From NCBI GenBank assembly GCA_002292345.1, contig DBBT01000087.1:1-48332 (forward strand): a stretch of DNA of 48,332 bases, written 5' to 3'. This stretch comes from Opitutia bacterium UBA977 (lineage in GTDB: Bacteria > Verrucomicrobiota > Verrucomicrobiia > Opitutales > Coraliomargaritaceae). Of this stretch, positions 1 to 8,471 are shown piece after piece; position 1 is the first letter of the stretch; each line of letters opens with the position of its first letter. The position numbers and the translations under genes were made by a program. The notes below the pieces were generated by a model. That model did not search any database and was not told the DNA's origin. It worked only from the letters and a program-made list of their open reading frames with translations.

Positions 1-965
1 AGAAAATCGAAACGAATCGGAAATTCATCTCCAAAACGTGCATGCACTTTGTCCCCAAGCAGCGCCTGTGGCTCCTGAAAGACCACATCAATCGAAGGCA
101 ACTCCATCAGCGTCTCGCCAAACTTCAACAGCAGCGAGTTTTCCTCCGGCACACAGTCGAAGCCCCATCCGTAATTCTTGGCACTGCGATCCATATCGCA
201 CGCTTCCTTAATCCACTGACCACCCCACGGCGCAGGATCGAAAAACGGCACCACTCGAAACGGACGACTCGCGGCTGCTTTCAGGCCAGCACGCACCGCC
301 CCGCCCTCTGCCATGCGCGGCTCATTCGGCAGGTTGGTATCGAGCACGAAATCCCAGCGAGCCATCAGCTCACGCTTCAAGCGGTCGCAGACACGCCAAT
401 CGGTAAAGTAAGCACGCTTGTATTGCAGGCTCCATTTCAACTCGCGATTATCGACGCCCAAATTCGAAATCTCATCGCGACGCATACGCAACTGCGCCTC
501 CCAGCGTGCCAAGTCGGCATATACCAAAATATCGCCCGGATGGATCAAGCTGGCACCGCACCCGATCACAATCACCAGTCCACTCTCCACCTGCTCAATC
601 TCCGCGGCCAGTGATGTCACCTTATCCGCATCCATGAAATCCTCCATGCGCAGATGATTCATGATGCCAAACACCGGATCATCGCCACCGTTAAAAGTGG
701 CGACCTTCGCGTCGATCACCTCCGGCGCGAGAAAGGCATCCGAACTACAGACTACGCGTGCGGGATCCAGAACCTTCAACGCCTCGGCAATCTCTGCCAC
801 ATGCAGACCCGTGTAGCATTCGATGGTCAGGACGATGCGCTTCATGCTACGCGCAGCAACTGCCTTGCTTAACCGATCCGTTACAGCCTGCCAGCCAGTC
901 ACACACGCTCCGGCACCATTCGGCACCGCAACGTAGGGTTGTTTATCGTAATTTGATTGCATCAT
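1..965 (-). CDS. Class I mannose-6-phosphate isomerase-like protein, C-terminus beyond window
   Basis: An open minus-strand frame runs from ATG at 965 (or 962) to the left edge without a stop, giving about 321 residues of an incomplete protein. The first ~200 residues form an N-terminal extension containing VIVIGCGASLIHPGDILVYA. The motif APWGGQWIKEACDMD and the stretch ending QALLGDKVHARFGDEFPIRF match the start of the cupin catalytic part of class I phosphomannose isomerases of the long type. That family interconverts mannose-6-phosphate and fructose-6-phosphate in the cytoplasm. The zinc ligands would lie beyond the window. It starts 20 bp after the GH92 stop and is probably cotranscribed, which fits use of released mannose. 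Family call good; exact activity inferred. Confidence 0.8.
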   Translation of the reverse strand, partial: MMQSNYDKQPYVAVPNGAGACVTGWQAVTDRLSKAVAARSMKRIVLTIECYTGLHVAEIAEALKVLDPARVVCSSDAFLAPEVIDAKVATFNGGDDPVFGIMNHLRMEDFMDADKVTSLAAEIEQVESGLVIVIGCGASLIHPGDILVYADLARWEAQLRMRRDEISNLGVDNRELKWSLQYKRAYFTDWRVCDRLKRELMARWDFVLDTNLPNEPRMAEGGAVRAGLKAAASRPFRVVPFFDPAPWGGQWIKEACDMDRSAKNYGWGFDCVPEENSLLLKFGETLMELPSIDVVFQEPQALLGDKVHARFGDEFPIRFDF

Positions 966-984
966 CTTCAAGTCTCTCGGCGCA

Positions 985-3666
985 CTATAATTCGTCCGTG
1001 TTCAAGGAACCGTTTCGGTTTTTATCCAGCCCCTCATACTGCTTGCCATACATCGTCTTGAATTCGTTCAGAGTCGCCTTCCCATCCTCATTCGCATCCA
1101 TGCTCTTGAATACTTCTGCCGATCCTAACTCGGTCACGTTCAACATGCCGTCGCCGTCCTCGTCCTGATGGTGAAACGCCTTAACCCAGAATCCGATAAA
1201 CTCAGCGCGGGTCACTTGCTCATCCCCATTGAAATCCATCGCCCGGAACATGCGCGAGGCTTCTTTTGCGGGAGCGACCTCCGCGGTCTCCACGACCTTG
1301 TATTGACGCCAGAGCGCGTCCTTCGTCGCACCACCTTGCTTGACCGGAGGCAAGCCTTGTCCCCAATTCTTGTTCGGCTCCGAACCGAGCCAGAGCTCCA
1401 GCAAGCCGCCGGCGGCGAGCTCTCTCTGATAGATCCAGCAATTGTCCAAGCGCTTGCCGTTTAACTTTGCCTTTTGAATATAGCAGTTCTCCGGTGAGTT
1501 ATTATAGGCCTTAATCTTGAACGTCTTACCTGAGTAGTAGTTCGGATCGAGTTGGATCGTGATTTCGTCAAATTCCGGTGCAGTGAGTTCGTAGATCGGA
1601 TCCGCAGCGCAGGCGCCTCGTTCCGAGAACAAACCGATCTTCATCAGCGCGCTCAATGCCCCCATCTGCCCCTGATCTTCTTCGCCGCAATAACCATCGT
1701 GTGGTGTGGTGCCGCCGAAGGCAATCTGGCTGACTTTGCGCGTCCAATACTGCGAGAGCCACGGCTTGCCCGCATGATTGAACAGGTGCGCCATCCCGCA
1801 AGAGGGTTGGTTCCCGTAATCAAACAGACCACTATGGCCGCGTCCGAACTTGTGCGGCATTTCCGTTTCAAACGCATGGGTGAGCATATCCGCAAACGTA
1901 TCAGAGCCCCCCATCAGATCCACCAAGCCCGGAACATCGTGCGGGACATACCACGTATAGGTCCATGCATTCCCCTCGACAAAACCATACCACTTTACCG
2001 GATCGAATTTCTCATACCACGAACCGTCGCGTCGCTTCGGACGCATGAAACCACTGGATGCATCCCACTGATTTCTGTAGTTCTGCGAACGATCAATGAA
2101 GGTGGCGTAATTCTCTTGATCGCCGATTTTCTTAGCGAGCTGCGCAGCGCACCAATCATTGAACGCCCACTCAAGCGTCAGCCCCCCGGTCATATCAAAC
2201 TCGTCCTTAGTGTCCCACATTGGGCACCAGCCATTATCAATATAAAATTGAAGATCCCCCCATTTGCGATCCATGCCGCCGCCGGGCATATGATTACGGC
2301 GAATCACTTCCATGACTTCTTCGGACGACCAATCATCCAGCAAGCCCAGATTATGAGCAGAGACAATCAGTGGCGTGGCAGGATTACCCGTCATAATAAA
2401 GGAATAGCCTCCGCCATTAGGACCACGCGGCAACACCCCGCCCCACTTATCAATTTCTAGAAACGAGTTGGCAAAATCCTCCAACACATGCGGCCAGCCA
2501 ATGCCCCACAGCAAATTCAAATTGAAGTTGGTCAGCCAGAAGGAGTCGGCATTGTAATAGTTGTATTTGGCCCTGCCGTTTTCATCCATCGGCAGTTGTC
2601 GAATCTTCAGCTCCTTCGTGTTACCGCCCTTACCATTGGTATAGTCGGGGATCGCGCCGTTCACGTCGTTCAGCTTGTGCCGCCCCATCAACGCGTGCCA
2701 CAAATCGGTATAAAACTTGGTGCGCAGTTCAGGCGTGCCACCTTGCACATCGATACGTCCGAAATAGTCATTCCACACATCACGGGATTCTTGTGCCACC
2801 TCATCGAAGCTTCGACCGTCCGCTTCGGTTTCGAGGTTCAAACGCGCATTGTCGATACTGGTAAACGACACCGCTACCTTCATATTGATCACTTCGCCCG
2901 CAGTCACATGCTCAAACCGCACCACACCGGACTGATCTTCAAACCCATTCGACCATGTATCGAACTTCGAGATGGCCTTGTCCAATTCCACCACAAAGAA
3001 AGTTCGCACCTTTGGCGGGCCGCCCCACTTGCCATCGATACGGTCGTAATAGCCTTCCAACTGCCGATCGCCAACAGCCGTCACGTGACCATTGATCATT
3101 TTCGCCGAGCCACTCTTGCCACCTAAACTGACAATGATATCTGCCCGACCAGTATTCGCATAGGTATAGCGATGGTAGCCGACTCGCTCAGTGGAAGTAA
3201 TCTCCACATCCATCGCATACTTGTCCAAAGTCACCTTGTGATAGCCTGGGCGCACCACTTCCGTATCGCGACTGAACGGCGATTTCCACCCCTCCTTATT
3301 CAATTCATAATCGCCGCCGGTGGTCGGCATCATATCCAGACCCACCGTCATCCAGCCGTGTAGATGACAAAAGCCGAGCACGTCATTGAAGCGATAATTA
3401 TAGCCCCCGCCGCCTTGCCCCTCGTTGCTGGTATCTGGAAACACATTGACCATCCCAAAGGGGCGCTTTCCTGTGCCAAAGAAAAACCAGCGCCCGCGCG
3501 CCGACATAATATACGGATCGACCATATCGACATAATCGGTGGGCTCGATTGCAGTAGCTTCCAAAGACCCCTGAGATGAGGCGTTCGCTGGTTGCACACA
3601 CATAGAGGCGAGTAAGTAGCAGACAGCGAGAGATCGCTTCGAGTATTTGAAAGTAGATTTAATCAT
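985..3666 (-). CDS. Secreted GH92-family glycosidase with C-terminal EF-hand tail
   Basis: Glycoside hydrolase family 92, whose known members are calcium-dependent exo-alpha-mannosidases. I place the start at the ATG at 3666 because it gives a signal peptide (residues 1-29, ending QPANA). The frame stays open to a TTG at 3747, with an ATG at 3714. The GH92 fold spans about residues 40-760 of 893, with EGNAWTYTW at 564-572. The two other active-site regions are unusual: GNQPSCGMAH (618-627) replaces the common GNEP-type motif, and GEEDQGQMGAL (661-671) replaces GNEDxGQMSAW. Four EF-hand-like loops (DFNGDEQVTRAEF, DEDGDGMLNVTEL, DANEDGKATLNEF, DKNRNGSLNTDEL) fill the last ~90 residues. Probably periplasmic or secreted, upstream of the isomerase gene. 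The family is certain; linkage specificity is unknown. Confidence 0.93.
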   Translation of the reverse strand: MIKSTFKYSKRSLAVCYLLASMCVQPANASSQGSLEATAIEPTDYVDMVDPYIMSARGRWFFFGTGKRPFGMVNVFPDTSNEGQGGGGYNYRFNDVLGFCHLHGWMTVGLDMMPTTGGDYELNKEGWKSPFSRDTEVVRPGYHKVTLDKYAMDVEITSTERVGYHRYTYANTGRADIIVSLGGKSGSAKMINGHVTAVGDRQLEGYYDRIDGKWGGPPKVRTFFVVELDKAISKFDTWSNGFEDQSGVVRFEHVTAGEVINMKVAVSFTSIDNARLNLETEADGRSFDEVAQESRDVWNDYFGRIDVQGGTPELRTKFYTDLWHALMGRHKLNDVNGAIPDYTNGKGGNTKELKIRQLPMDENGRAKYNYYNADSFWLTNFNLNLLWGIGWPHVLEDFANSFLEIDKWGGVLPRGPNGGGYSFIMTGNPATPLIVSAHNLGLLDDWSSEEVMEVIRRNHMPGGGMDRKWGDLQFYIDNGWCPMWDTKDEFDMTGGLTLEWAFNDWCAAQLAKKIGDQENYATFIDRSQNYRNQWDASSGFMRPKRRDGSWYEKFDPVKWYGFVEGNAWTYTWYVPHDVPGLVDLMGGSDTFADMLTHAFETEMPHKFGRGHSGLFDYGNQPSCGMAHLFNHAGKPWLSQYWTRKVSQIAFGGTTPHDGYCGEEDQGQMGALSALMKIGLFSERGACAADPIYELTAPEFDEITIQLDPNYYSGKTFKIKAYNNSPENCYIQKAKLNGKRLDNCWIYQRELAAGGLLELWLGSEPNKNWGQGLPPVKQGGATKDALWRQYKVVETAEVAPAKEASRMFRAMDFNGDEQVTRAEFIGFWVKAFHHQDEDGDGMLNVTELGSAEVFKSMDANEDGKATLNEFKTMYGKQYEGLDKNRNGSLNTDEL

Positions 3667-3759
3667 CAGTCGCTTTTTGAATCGTTTGAGCTTGAGGAGT
3701 AACAGTTCAGACATTGATGGATTTGGTGCGAATCCGCAGCTATTCAATTCTTACTTTTG

Positions 3760-3803
3760 TGGTATAATTTCGCTGGTATATTTATAAGGTTCTGGTATTT
3801 TAT
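3760..3803 (+). promoter_or_regulatory. Divergent promoter region with extended -10 and three TGGTAT repeats
   Basis: Between GH92 (start 3666) and the AraC gene (start 3808) lies TGGTATAAT (3760-3768), a good extended -10 box for rightward transcription. TGGTAT recurs at 3774 and 3793, each followed by an AT-rich run, so there are three direct repeats at 14 and 19 bp spacing. Direct repeats beside a divergent araC-type gene suggest the regulator's own binding sites. This is inference, and AT-richness could produce the pattern by chance. Confidence 0.4.
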
Positions 3804-3807
3804 AAAA

Positions 3808-4671
3808 ATGAATGTGCAGACTTACAGTCAGGGGATCCCTATAATCAACCGATCAGGCATCTTTAAACTGCAAAATCCAGTCTTTGAATTCACCTACCGA
3901 AATCCCACCAATGTCATCCATTTATATGACTACTATGGCTGCGTCAGAATCGGCTCCAGAGAATACAGTTTCAGCCCCGGCGACATTACCTGCATCCGGA
4001 GCGGCAGCGTTTATAGTTTCGAAACAAAGACACCGGGGAAGCACTGGTGCATCCATTATGAAGAAAGCGAGCCCGAAGGCGGCCCCATGATGGATTTGCC
4101 TAGCCACCTACAACTCGGAGCCAATAGCGTATTTTATCGCGAACAGCTGCAGCTCATCAGCCGCCTAGTGAACAATCAGATCCAAAGCGACGATCAAGAC
4201 CCAATGCAACTAGAGGCACGCTACCGCTTAAAGGCCTTACTTCTCGCGCTCCACAGCTTAAGTATCAATCACCCCAGCAGTAAACGTAGCCGCAACAATT
4301 TCTCATGGGATACACTACTGGAATGGATCGATGAACACCTCAGCCAGCCACTCAGCATCCCGGTGTTAGCCGCACGCGCAAACCTCGCACCCGGCACATT
4401 AAGCAGGAAATTCAAACAGACATACAAGACATCACTAAGCCAATATTTACTCCACCAGCGCATCAATAAAGCCAAATCCTTGTTAGCCACGACGACGCTC
4501 AGCATCTATGAAGTCGGCTCCTCGGTGGGCATCCCCGACCCGCAATACTTCAACAAACAATTCCGCAAAGTCACCGGCATCAGCCCCAGTCGCTATCGCG
4601 ACGAAAACCTGGAATACCTCAGCAAGATCCCCGACGAACTATCGACCAAAGAAGGCCGCTGGCAGGATTGA
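3808..4671 (+). CDS. AraC-family transcriptional regulator
   Basis: A 287-residue protein. The N-terminal ~150 residues form a cupin-like ligand-binding domain (FSPGDITCIRSGSVYSFETK, then HWCIHYEE), as in sugar-responsive AraC regulators. The C-terminal ~100 residues contain the paired helix-turn-helix motifs of AraC/XylS: LSIPVLAARANLAPGTLSRK and the signature IYEVGSSVGIPDPQYFNKQF followed by ISPSRYR. I chose the ATG at 3808 because the upstream extension begins at a TTG (3757) inside the promoter. It is divergent from the GH92 gene and probably controls it. Its stop is 11 bp from the convergent GH92 stop at 4683. The effector is probably a mannose-containing sugar, by context only. Confidence 0.9.
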   Translation: MNVQTYSQGIPIINRSGIFKLQNPVFEFTYRNPTNVIHLYDYYGCVRIGSREYSFSPGDITCIRSGSVYSFETKTPGKHWCIHYEESEPEGGPMMDLPSHLQLGANSVFYREQLQLISRLVNNQIQSDDQDPMQLEARYRLKALLLALHSLSINHPSSKRSRNNFSWDTLLEWIDEHLSQPLSIPVLAARANLAPGTLSRKFKQTYKTSLSQYLLHQRINKAKSLLATTTLSIYEVGSSVGIPDPQYFNKQFRKVTGISPSRYRDENLEYLSKIPDELSTKEGRWQD

Positions 4672-4682
4672 ACGAAGAAGCA

Positions 4683-6869
4683 TTACTCGGAACGAGACGT
4701 CATTGAGAAAGGCCGCGCATTAACCGCGGTCCCCCAAGTCGAGGGCTTCGGTCCCATGACAAACTCTATCGAGCCGCCATCGATTAGCGCGTCGTGCGGT
4801 AGGAAATTTTTGTCCCATGCCTGACCGTTGATCGTCATGCTTTGGACATACATATTTTCCGCCGAGTTATTATTGGCCGTGATCACACAGGTCTTGCCAT
4901 TCGGTAAATTCAGAGTCACCTCATCAAAGAGCGGGCTGCCAATGGTGTATTCCGGCACCGAGTGCATATACGGATAGAAGCCCATCGCACTGAAGAGATA
5001 CCAGGCAGACATTTGACCGGCGTCTTCGTTGCCGTTGATGCCCCAGGTGTCGTTACGATATTCCTTTTCCATAACTTTACGCACCCACTTGGCAGTCTTG
5101 GCAGGAGCACCGGCATAGTTGTAGGCATAGAGCGCATGCTGATCCGGCTCATTGCCATGCCAGTATTGCCCGAACTCCTTGCTGCTGTCATTGTGCCCGC
5201 CGCTATCACCACCTTGCGTCGATAGAAACTCATCAAGACGTGCCTCGAAAGCAGCATCGCCCCCCATGAGGTTAATCAGGCTCTGAGTGTCCTGCATGAC
5301 GTGCCACGTCCACTGCCATGCGTTGCCCTCGCAGTAGTCATTATTCCCCTTCCCCGTATAGGTGAGTGGGTCGAAACTTTCAGCATACGACCATTGTCCC
5401 GATCGGTCACGTCCCCGGAAAAATCTCGTTTCGGAATCCCATAGCTTTTTATAATTCTCCGAAGCGCGATAAAACAGGTCCGCATCTTCGGACTTACCTA
5501 ATGCATCTGCGAAACGAGCAATATTAAAATCGCAGTAAGCATGCTCCAAAGTGCGCGTGACATTGATATATTCGGGATGTGCCACGTAGCCCAACTCGAC
5601 ATAATCTTCGAAGCCTCTTCGGCGTCCCGGAACTGTGGCGTTCTTCTTCACGAGTTCGTAGGCCTCCTCGATATCAAACCCGCGGATGCCCTTAATGTAA
5701 CTATCCGGAATCACCACGTCGCACCAGGTGCCGGGCATGATCTGTGTATCCTTGTTCGCAAGCTTCCACTTCGGCCCCCAGCCACTATCACGGTAATCAT
5801 CAAGCATGGTTTTGATCACATCCAACTGCACATCCGGATTGATCAGCGTGTAAAGCGGATGTGCGGCGCGAAAGGTGTCCCAAAGCGAAAGCACACTGTA
5901 ATGCGTATGACCGTCCGTGCGGTGCACCTTGCCATCCATACCGAGATACTCCCCATTCACATCGTTGAAGGTCTGCGGGTGAAACATAAGATGATACAAC
6001 GCAGTATAGAAGTTGATCTGCTGATCGGGCGTGCCGCCTTGAGCGTCGATCTTAGCCAGCTGCAGGTTCCACTCGGCAGATGCCTCGGCACGCACCGCAT
6101 CAAAGTCCCAGTGGTCTAATTCGGTCTGCAAGTTCAATTTAGCGTTGGCCTCGCTGACATAGGAAATACCCACCTTAACCAAGAGCGCTTCTCCCTCACT
6201 GGTGGTGAAAGATGCGTAACCACCCTGCTCCCCTTTATCGGTAAAGGTCACCGGCTTACTGAATTCCATGCAAAAATAAGTTGAATGTTCACGCCACGCG
6301 GTCGTATGCGCGACCCCAGATAAAGTAGTGAGACTCTCCTGACGCATCGCACCGTCCATCGAACCCCGCTTATGCCGTGCCCAATTAACACCTTTGCTTA
6401 AGTCAATCAACACACGAGCGGAGTCGGATTGCGGGAAGGTGTAGCGGTGGATGGCCGCCCGCTTGGTGCAAGTCATCTCAGCGGTGATGTCCATCGAATC
6501 AATCACTGCTTTATAGTAGCCGGGCTCGCCCGACTGGCGACTTTCCGGAACTTCGACAGTGGTTCCGAGTTCTTGATTCCCCGTCGTCGGCAGCATCACG
6601 ACCAAGCCATACGAACCGCACCCGGTCCCTTGTAAATGAGTGTGATTAAACCCGATCAGATCTTTGATTCGACTCTGATAACCTGAGGGAGAGTGAGGTG
6701 AATTCAGTGGCCCCGGCGAAATCATCCCGAAAGGCCGGATTGCCACGGGAGAGCACTGGGCGGCGGAGTTCGTCCCAAGAAAGACATTCACGCGGTCGGT
6801 GTAGTCGACAGCGGCCGCTGCCACTTGAGCAAGCGCGACGCATAGGAGAGATATCAGTTTTAATTTCAT
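4683..6869 (-). CDS. Secreted GH92 alpha-mannosidase, canonical active site
   Basis: A 728-residue GH92 exo-alpha-mannosidase. The ATG at 6869 gives a signal peptide ending AQVAAAA (1-20); an in-frame ATG also exists at 6887. The N-terminal beta-sandwich begins at VDYTDRVNVFLGT, and the catalytic (alpha/alpha)6 part has all usual motifs: EGNAWQWTW (514-522), HGNEPDQH (571-578) and GNEDAGQMSAWY (613-624). It therefore differs clearly from the GH92 at 985-3666, and the two probably act on different linkages. The HGNEP motif has been linked to alpha-1,2 recognition in characterised members, so that activity is a reasonable guess. It is the last gene of a same-strand series starting with GH2. Confidence 0.93.
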   Translation of the reverse strand: MKLKLISLLCVALAQVAAAAVDYTDRVNVFLGTNSAAQCSPVAIRPFGMISPGPLNSPHSPSGYQSRIKDLIGFNHTHLQGTGCGSYGLVVMLPTTGNQELGTTVEVPESRQSGEPGYYKAVIDSMDITAEMTCTKRAAIHRYTFPQSDSARVLIDLSKGVNWARHKRGSMDGAMRQESLTTLSGVAHTTAWREHSTYFCMEFSKPVTFTDKGEQGGYASFTTSEGEALLVKVGISYVSEANAKLNLQTELDHWDFDAVRAEASAEWNLQLAKIDAQGGTPDQQINFYTALYHLMFHPQTFNDVNGEYLGMDGKVHRTDGHTHYSVLSLWDTFRAAHPLYTLINPDVQLDVIKTMLDDYRDSGWGPKWKLANKDTQIMPGTWCDVVIPDSYIKGIRGFDIEEAYELVKKNATVPGRRRGFEDYVELGYVAHPEYINVTRTLEHAYCDFNIARFADALGKSEDADLFYRASENYKKLWDSETRFFRGRDRSGQWSYAESFDPLTYTGKGNNDYCEGNAWQWTWHVMQDTQSLINLMGGDAAFEARLDEFLSTQGGDSGGHNDSSKEFGQYWHGNEPDQHALYAYNYAGAPAKTAKWVRKVMEKEYRNDTWGINGNEDAGQMSAWYLFSAMGFYPYMHSVPEYTIGSPLFDEVTLNLPNGKTCVITANNNSAENMYVQSMTINGQAWDKNFLPHDALIDGGSIEFVMGPKPSTWGTAVNARPFSMTSRSE

Positions 6870-6874
6870 TCTTA

Positions 6875-7060
6875 TTAACCCGCGCATAAATTAGGCGGCA
6901 TATTGTATTGGTTTAGCTTTGAAGCGAGTTCGTCGAGTGTTGCTTTGACGGTACTGGCCCATTTGCCCTTTTTCCTGCGTTCCGATCTCTTGGCTAATTC
7001 AGTTATCAAGTCACAATTGAGAGACTCATCCGGATTGAGATCTGAGCAGTAGCTCGTGCG
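6875..7060 (-). pseudogene. Possible C-terminal remnant of a sulfatase
   Basis: Between the oxidoreductase stop and the second GH92 an open minus-strand stretch of about 60 codons ends at 6875. Its translation (DLNPDESLNCDLITEL, then KRSERRKKGKWASTVKA) recalls the C-terminal tail of arylsulfatases, where a D-x-ESE-x-x-DL segment precedes a charged helix and a W-x-x-S element. The matching catalytic domain is absent because the frame runs into the oxidoreductase gene in another register. Alternatively it is random open sequence. The resemblance is weak. Confidence 0.25.
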
Positions 7061-7064
7061 GCCT

Positions 7065-8357
7065 CTATACCGTTGGCAGTTCGTAGCCCTCACGGCGTGG
7101 CCGATCTTGCATGGCCTGCGCTTCTGCGTCACCCAGAATCTGCTCGGCTGCGGGGTCCCACTCAATCGCGCGACCAAGACGCTCGGCGATGCCAGCGAGT
7201 TGACAAATCGTGCCGGTGCGATGCCCGACCGACGCTGGGCAGATCGTGGGTTTCCTTGACTGCACACAGTCGATAAAGTTTCCGCGGTGATTCGTTGACT
7301 TGTAAACTTGGATCGCATTCGGACCGAAGCGGTGCTTGCGCAAATCAACCGGCAAGGTGGCGAGCTGTCCGCGCCCCACATGCACTTCCCCCTCGGTGCC
7401 AATAAAGCGAATCATGTGGCCATGATCCGGCTTCTTGTCGCGCCAGACCGTAATGCCGTCTGCATACCGGTAGTGATGGTGCTCCGCGCCGTTGTAGCCC
7501 ATCGGAATAAACTCAACCGGCCCGGTGTCGTCACGCCCAAGTGCCCATTGAACAATATCAAAATTGTGTGCACCCCAGTCACCAAACATGCGATTCCCGT
7601 AGTCCCAGTAGCAACGCCAGCCGCCACTATAATTTTGTTGGACACGGTGCTCGGTGTATTCGTAAAAAGGTGTGGGGCCGAGCCAACGATCATAGTCGAA
7701 GCCTTCCGGGACAGGGAGGATCGGCTGGTTTTCCGGTGGCAGTGGGAACTTGCCCAGTCGGCAGTAGACTTCCTTCACCTCGCCGATCAAGCCATTCCGC
7801 ACCAGATTGGCTGCGATCATAAAATGAGCGGAAGAGCGTTGTTGCGAACCGACCTGAAGAATACGGCCGTATTTTTGTTCGGCTGCCAACACTGCCTTCC
7901 CCTCTTCGATCGTCAGGGTCATAGGCTTCTCAACATAGACATCCTTGCCGGCCTTCATCGCTTCAATCGCGATTGCTGCATGCCAATGATCCGGAGTCGC
8001 AATACAAACGACATCCACCTCTGGATTCTGAATCAGCTCCTCGTAGTAAGGTGTGGCCGCGACCGAGGTCGCTCCTTTTTGAGCAAGAAATCCGGCCGCG
8101 TTGTTAAGATTGGAGGCACGGACATCACAAGCCGCGACAGCTTGAACACTCTGCATTCCTGGGAAGGATACTAAGTGTCCGTGAGCAATACGGCCTGTAC
8201 CGATAAAGCCAATGCCGATCCTTGAATTCGCGCCCGCCTTGTTGGCATTGCCGAGCGTTTCGGCCTTAATGATAGACGGTGCTCCGAAAAGCAATCCAGC
8301 TGCAGTAGCGGATTGCTTAAGAAAGCGACGACGAGGAAGAACGTTTTCGTGTTTCAT
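7065..8357 (-). CDS. Tat-exported Gfo/Idh/MocA-family oxidoreductase
   Basis: A 430-residue NAD(P)-dependent sugar oxidoreductase-like protein. It begins [20 protein letters not shown], a twin-arginine signal, so a folded cofactor-bound enzyme is probably exported to the periplasm. The Rossmann fold starts near residue 45 ([15 protein letters not shown], glycine-rich loop). The family motif [14 protein letters not shown] follows near residue 145, with the EKP lysine typically in the active site. The C-terminal alpha/beta domain includes a [20 protein letters not shown] segment typical of Planctomycetes/Verrucomicrobia members. It lies between the MFS transporter and GH92 genes on the same strand. 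The substrate is unknown; oxidation or epimerisation of a released sugar is plausible. Confidence 0.92.
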   Translation of the reverse strand: MKHENVLPRRRFLKQSATAAGLLFGAPSIIKAETLGNANKAGANSRIGIGFIGTGRIAHGHLVSFPGMQSVQAVAACDVRASNLNNAAGFLAQKGATSVAATPYYEELIQNPEVDVVCIATPDHWHAAIAIEAMKAGKDVYVEKPMTLTIEEGKAVLAAEQKYGRILQVGSQQRSSAHFMIAANLVRNGLIGEVKEVYCRLGKFPLPPENQPILPVPEGFDYDRWLGPTPFYEYTEHRVQQNYSGGWRCYWDYGNRMFGDWGAHNFDIVQWALGRDDTGPVEFIPMGYNGAEHHHYRYADGITVWRDKKPDHGHMIRFIGTEGEVHVGRGQLATLPVDLRKHRFGPNAIQVYKSTNHRGNFIDCVQSRKPTICPASVGHRTGTICQLAGIAERLGRAIEWDPAAEQILGDAEAQAMQDRPRREGYELPTV

Positions 8358-8471
8358 AGATTAAAAATATTATAAAGTTTCTCGTAGCTTTTGTCCACTA
8401 ACGCAATTGTGAGACAATGAGGAGTCCGTAAGCTGTCTACAGCGTATAATCAGTAACCAAGACATCACTCG

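Noticed and set aside
1552..2460. Long plus-strand open frame of about 300 codons
   Set aside because: It lies fully antisense to the GH92 gene, whose translation has clear family motifs. The plus frame has no recognisable similarity and results from codon bias.
5541..8174. Plus-strand open frames of 190-290 codons
   Set aside because: They are antisense to the GH92 and Gfo/Idh/MocA genes and contain no family motifs.
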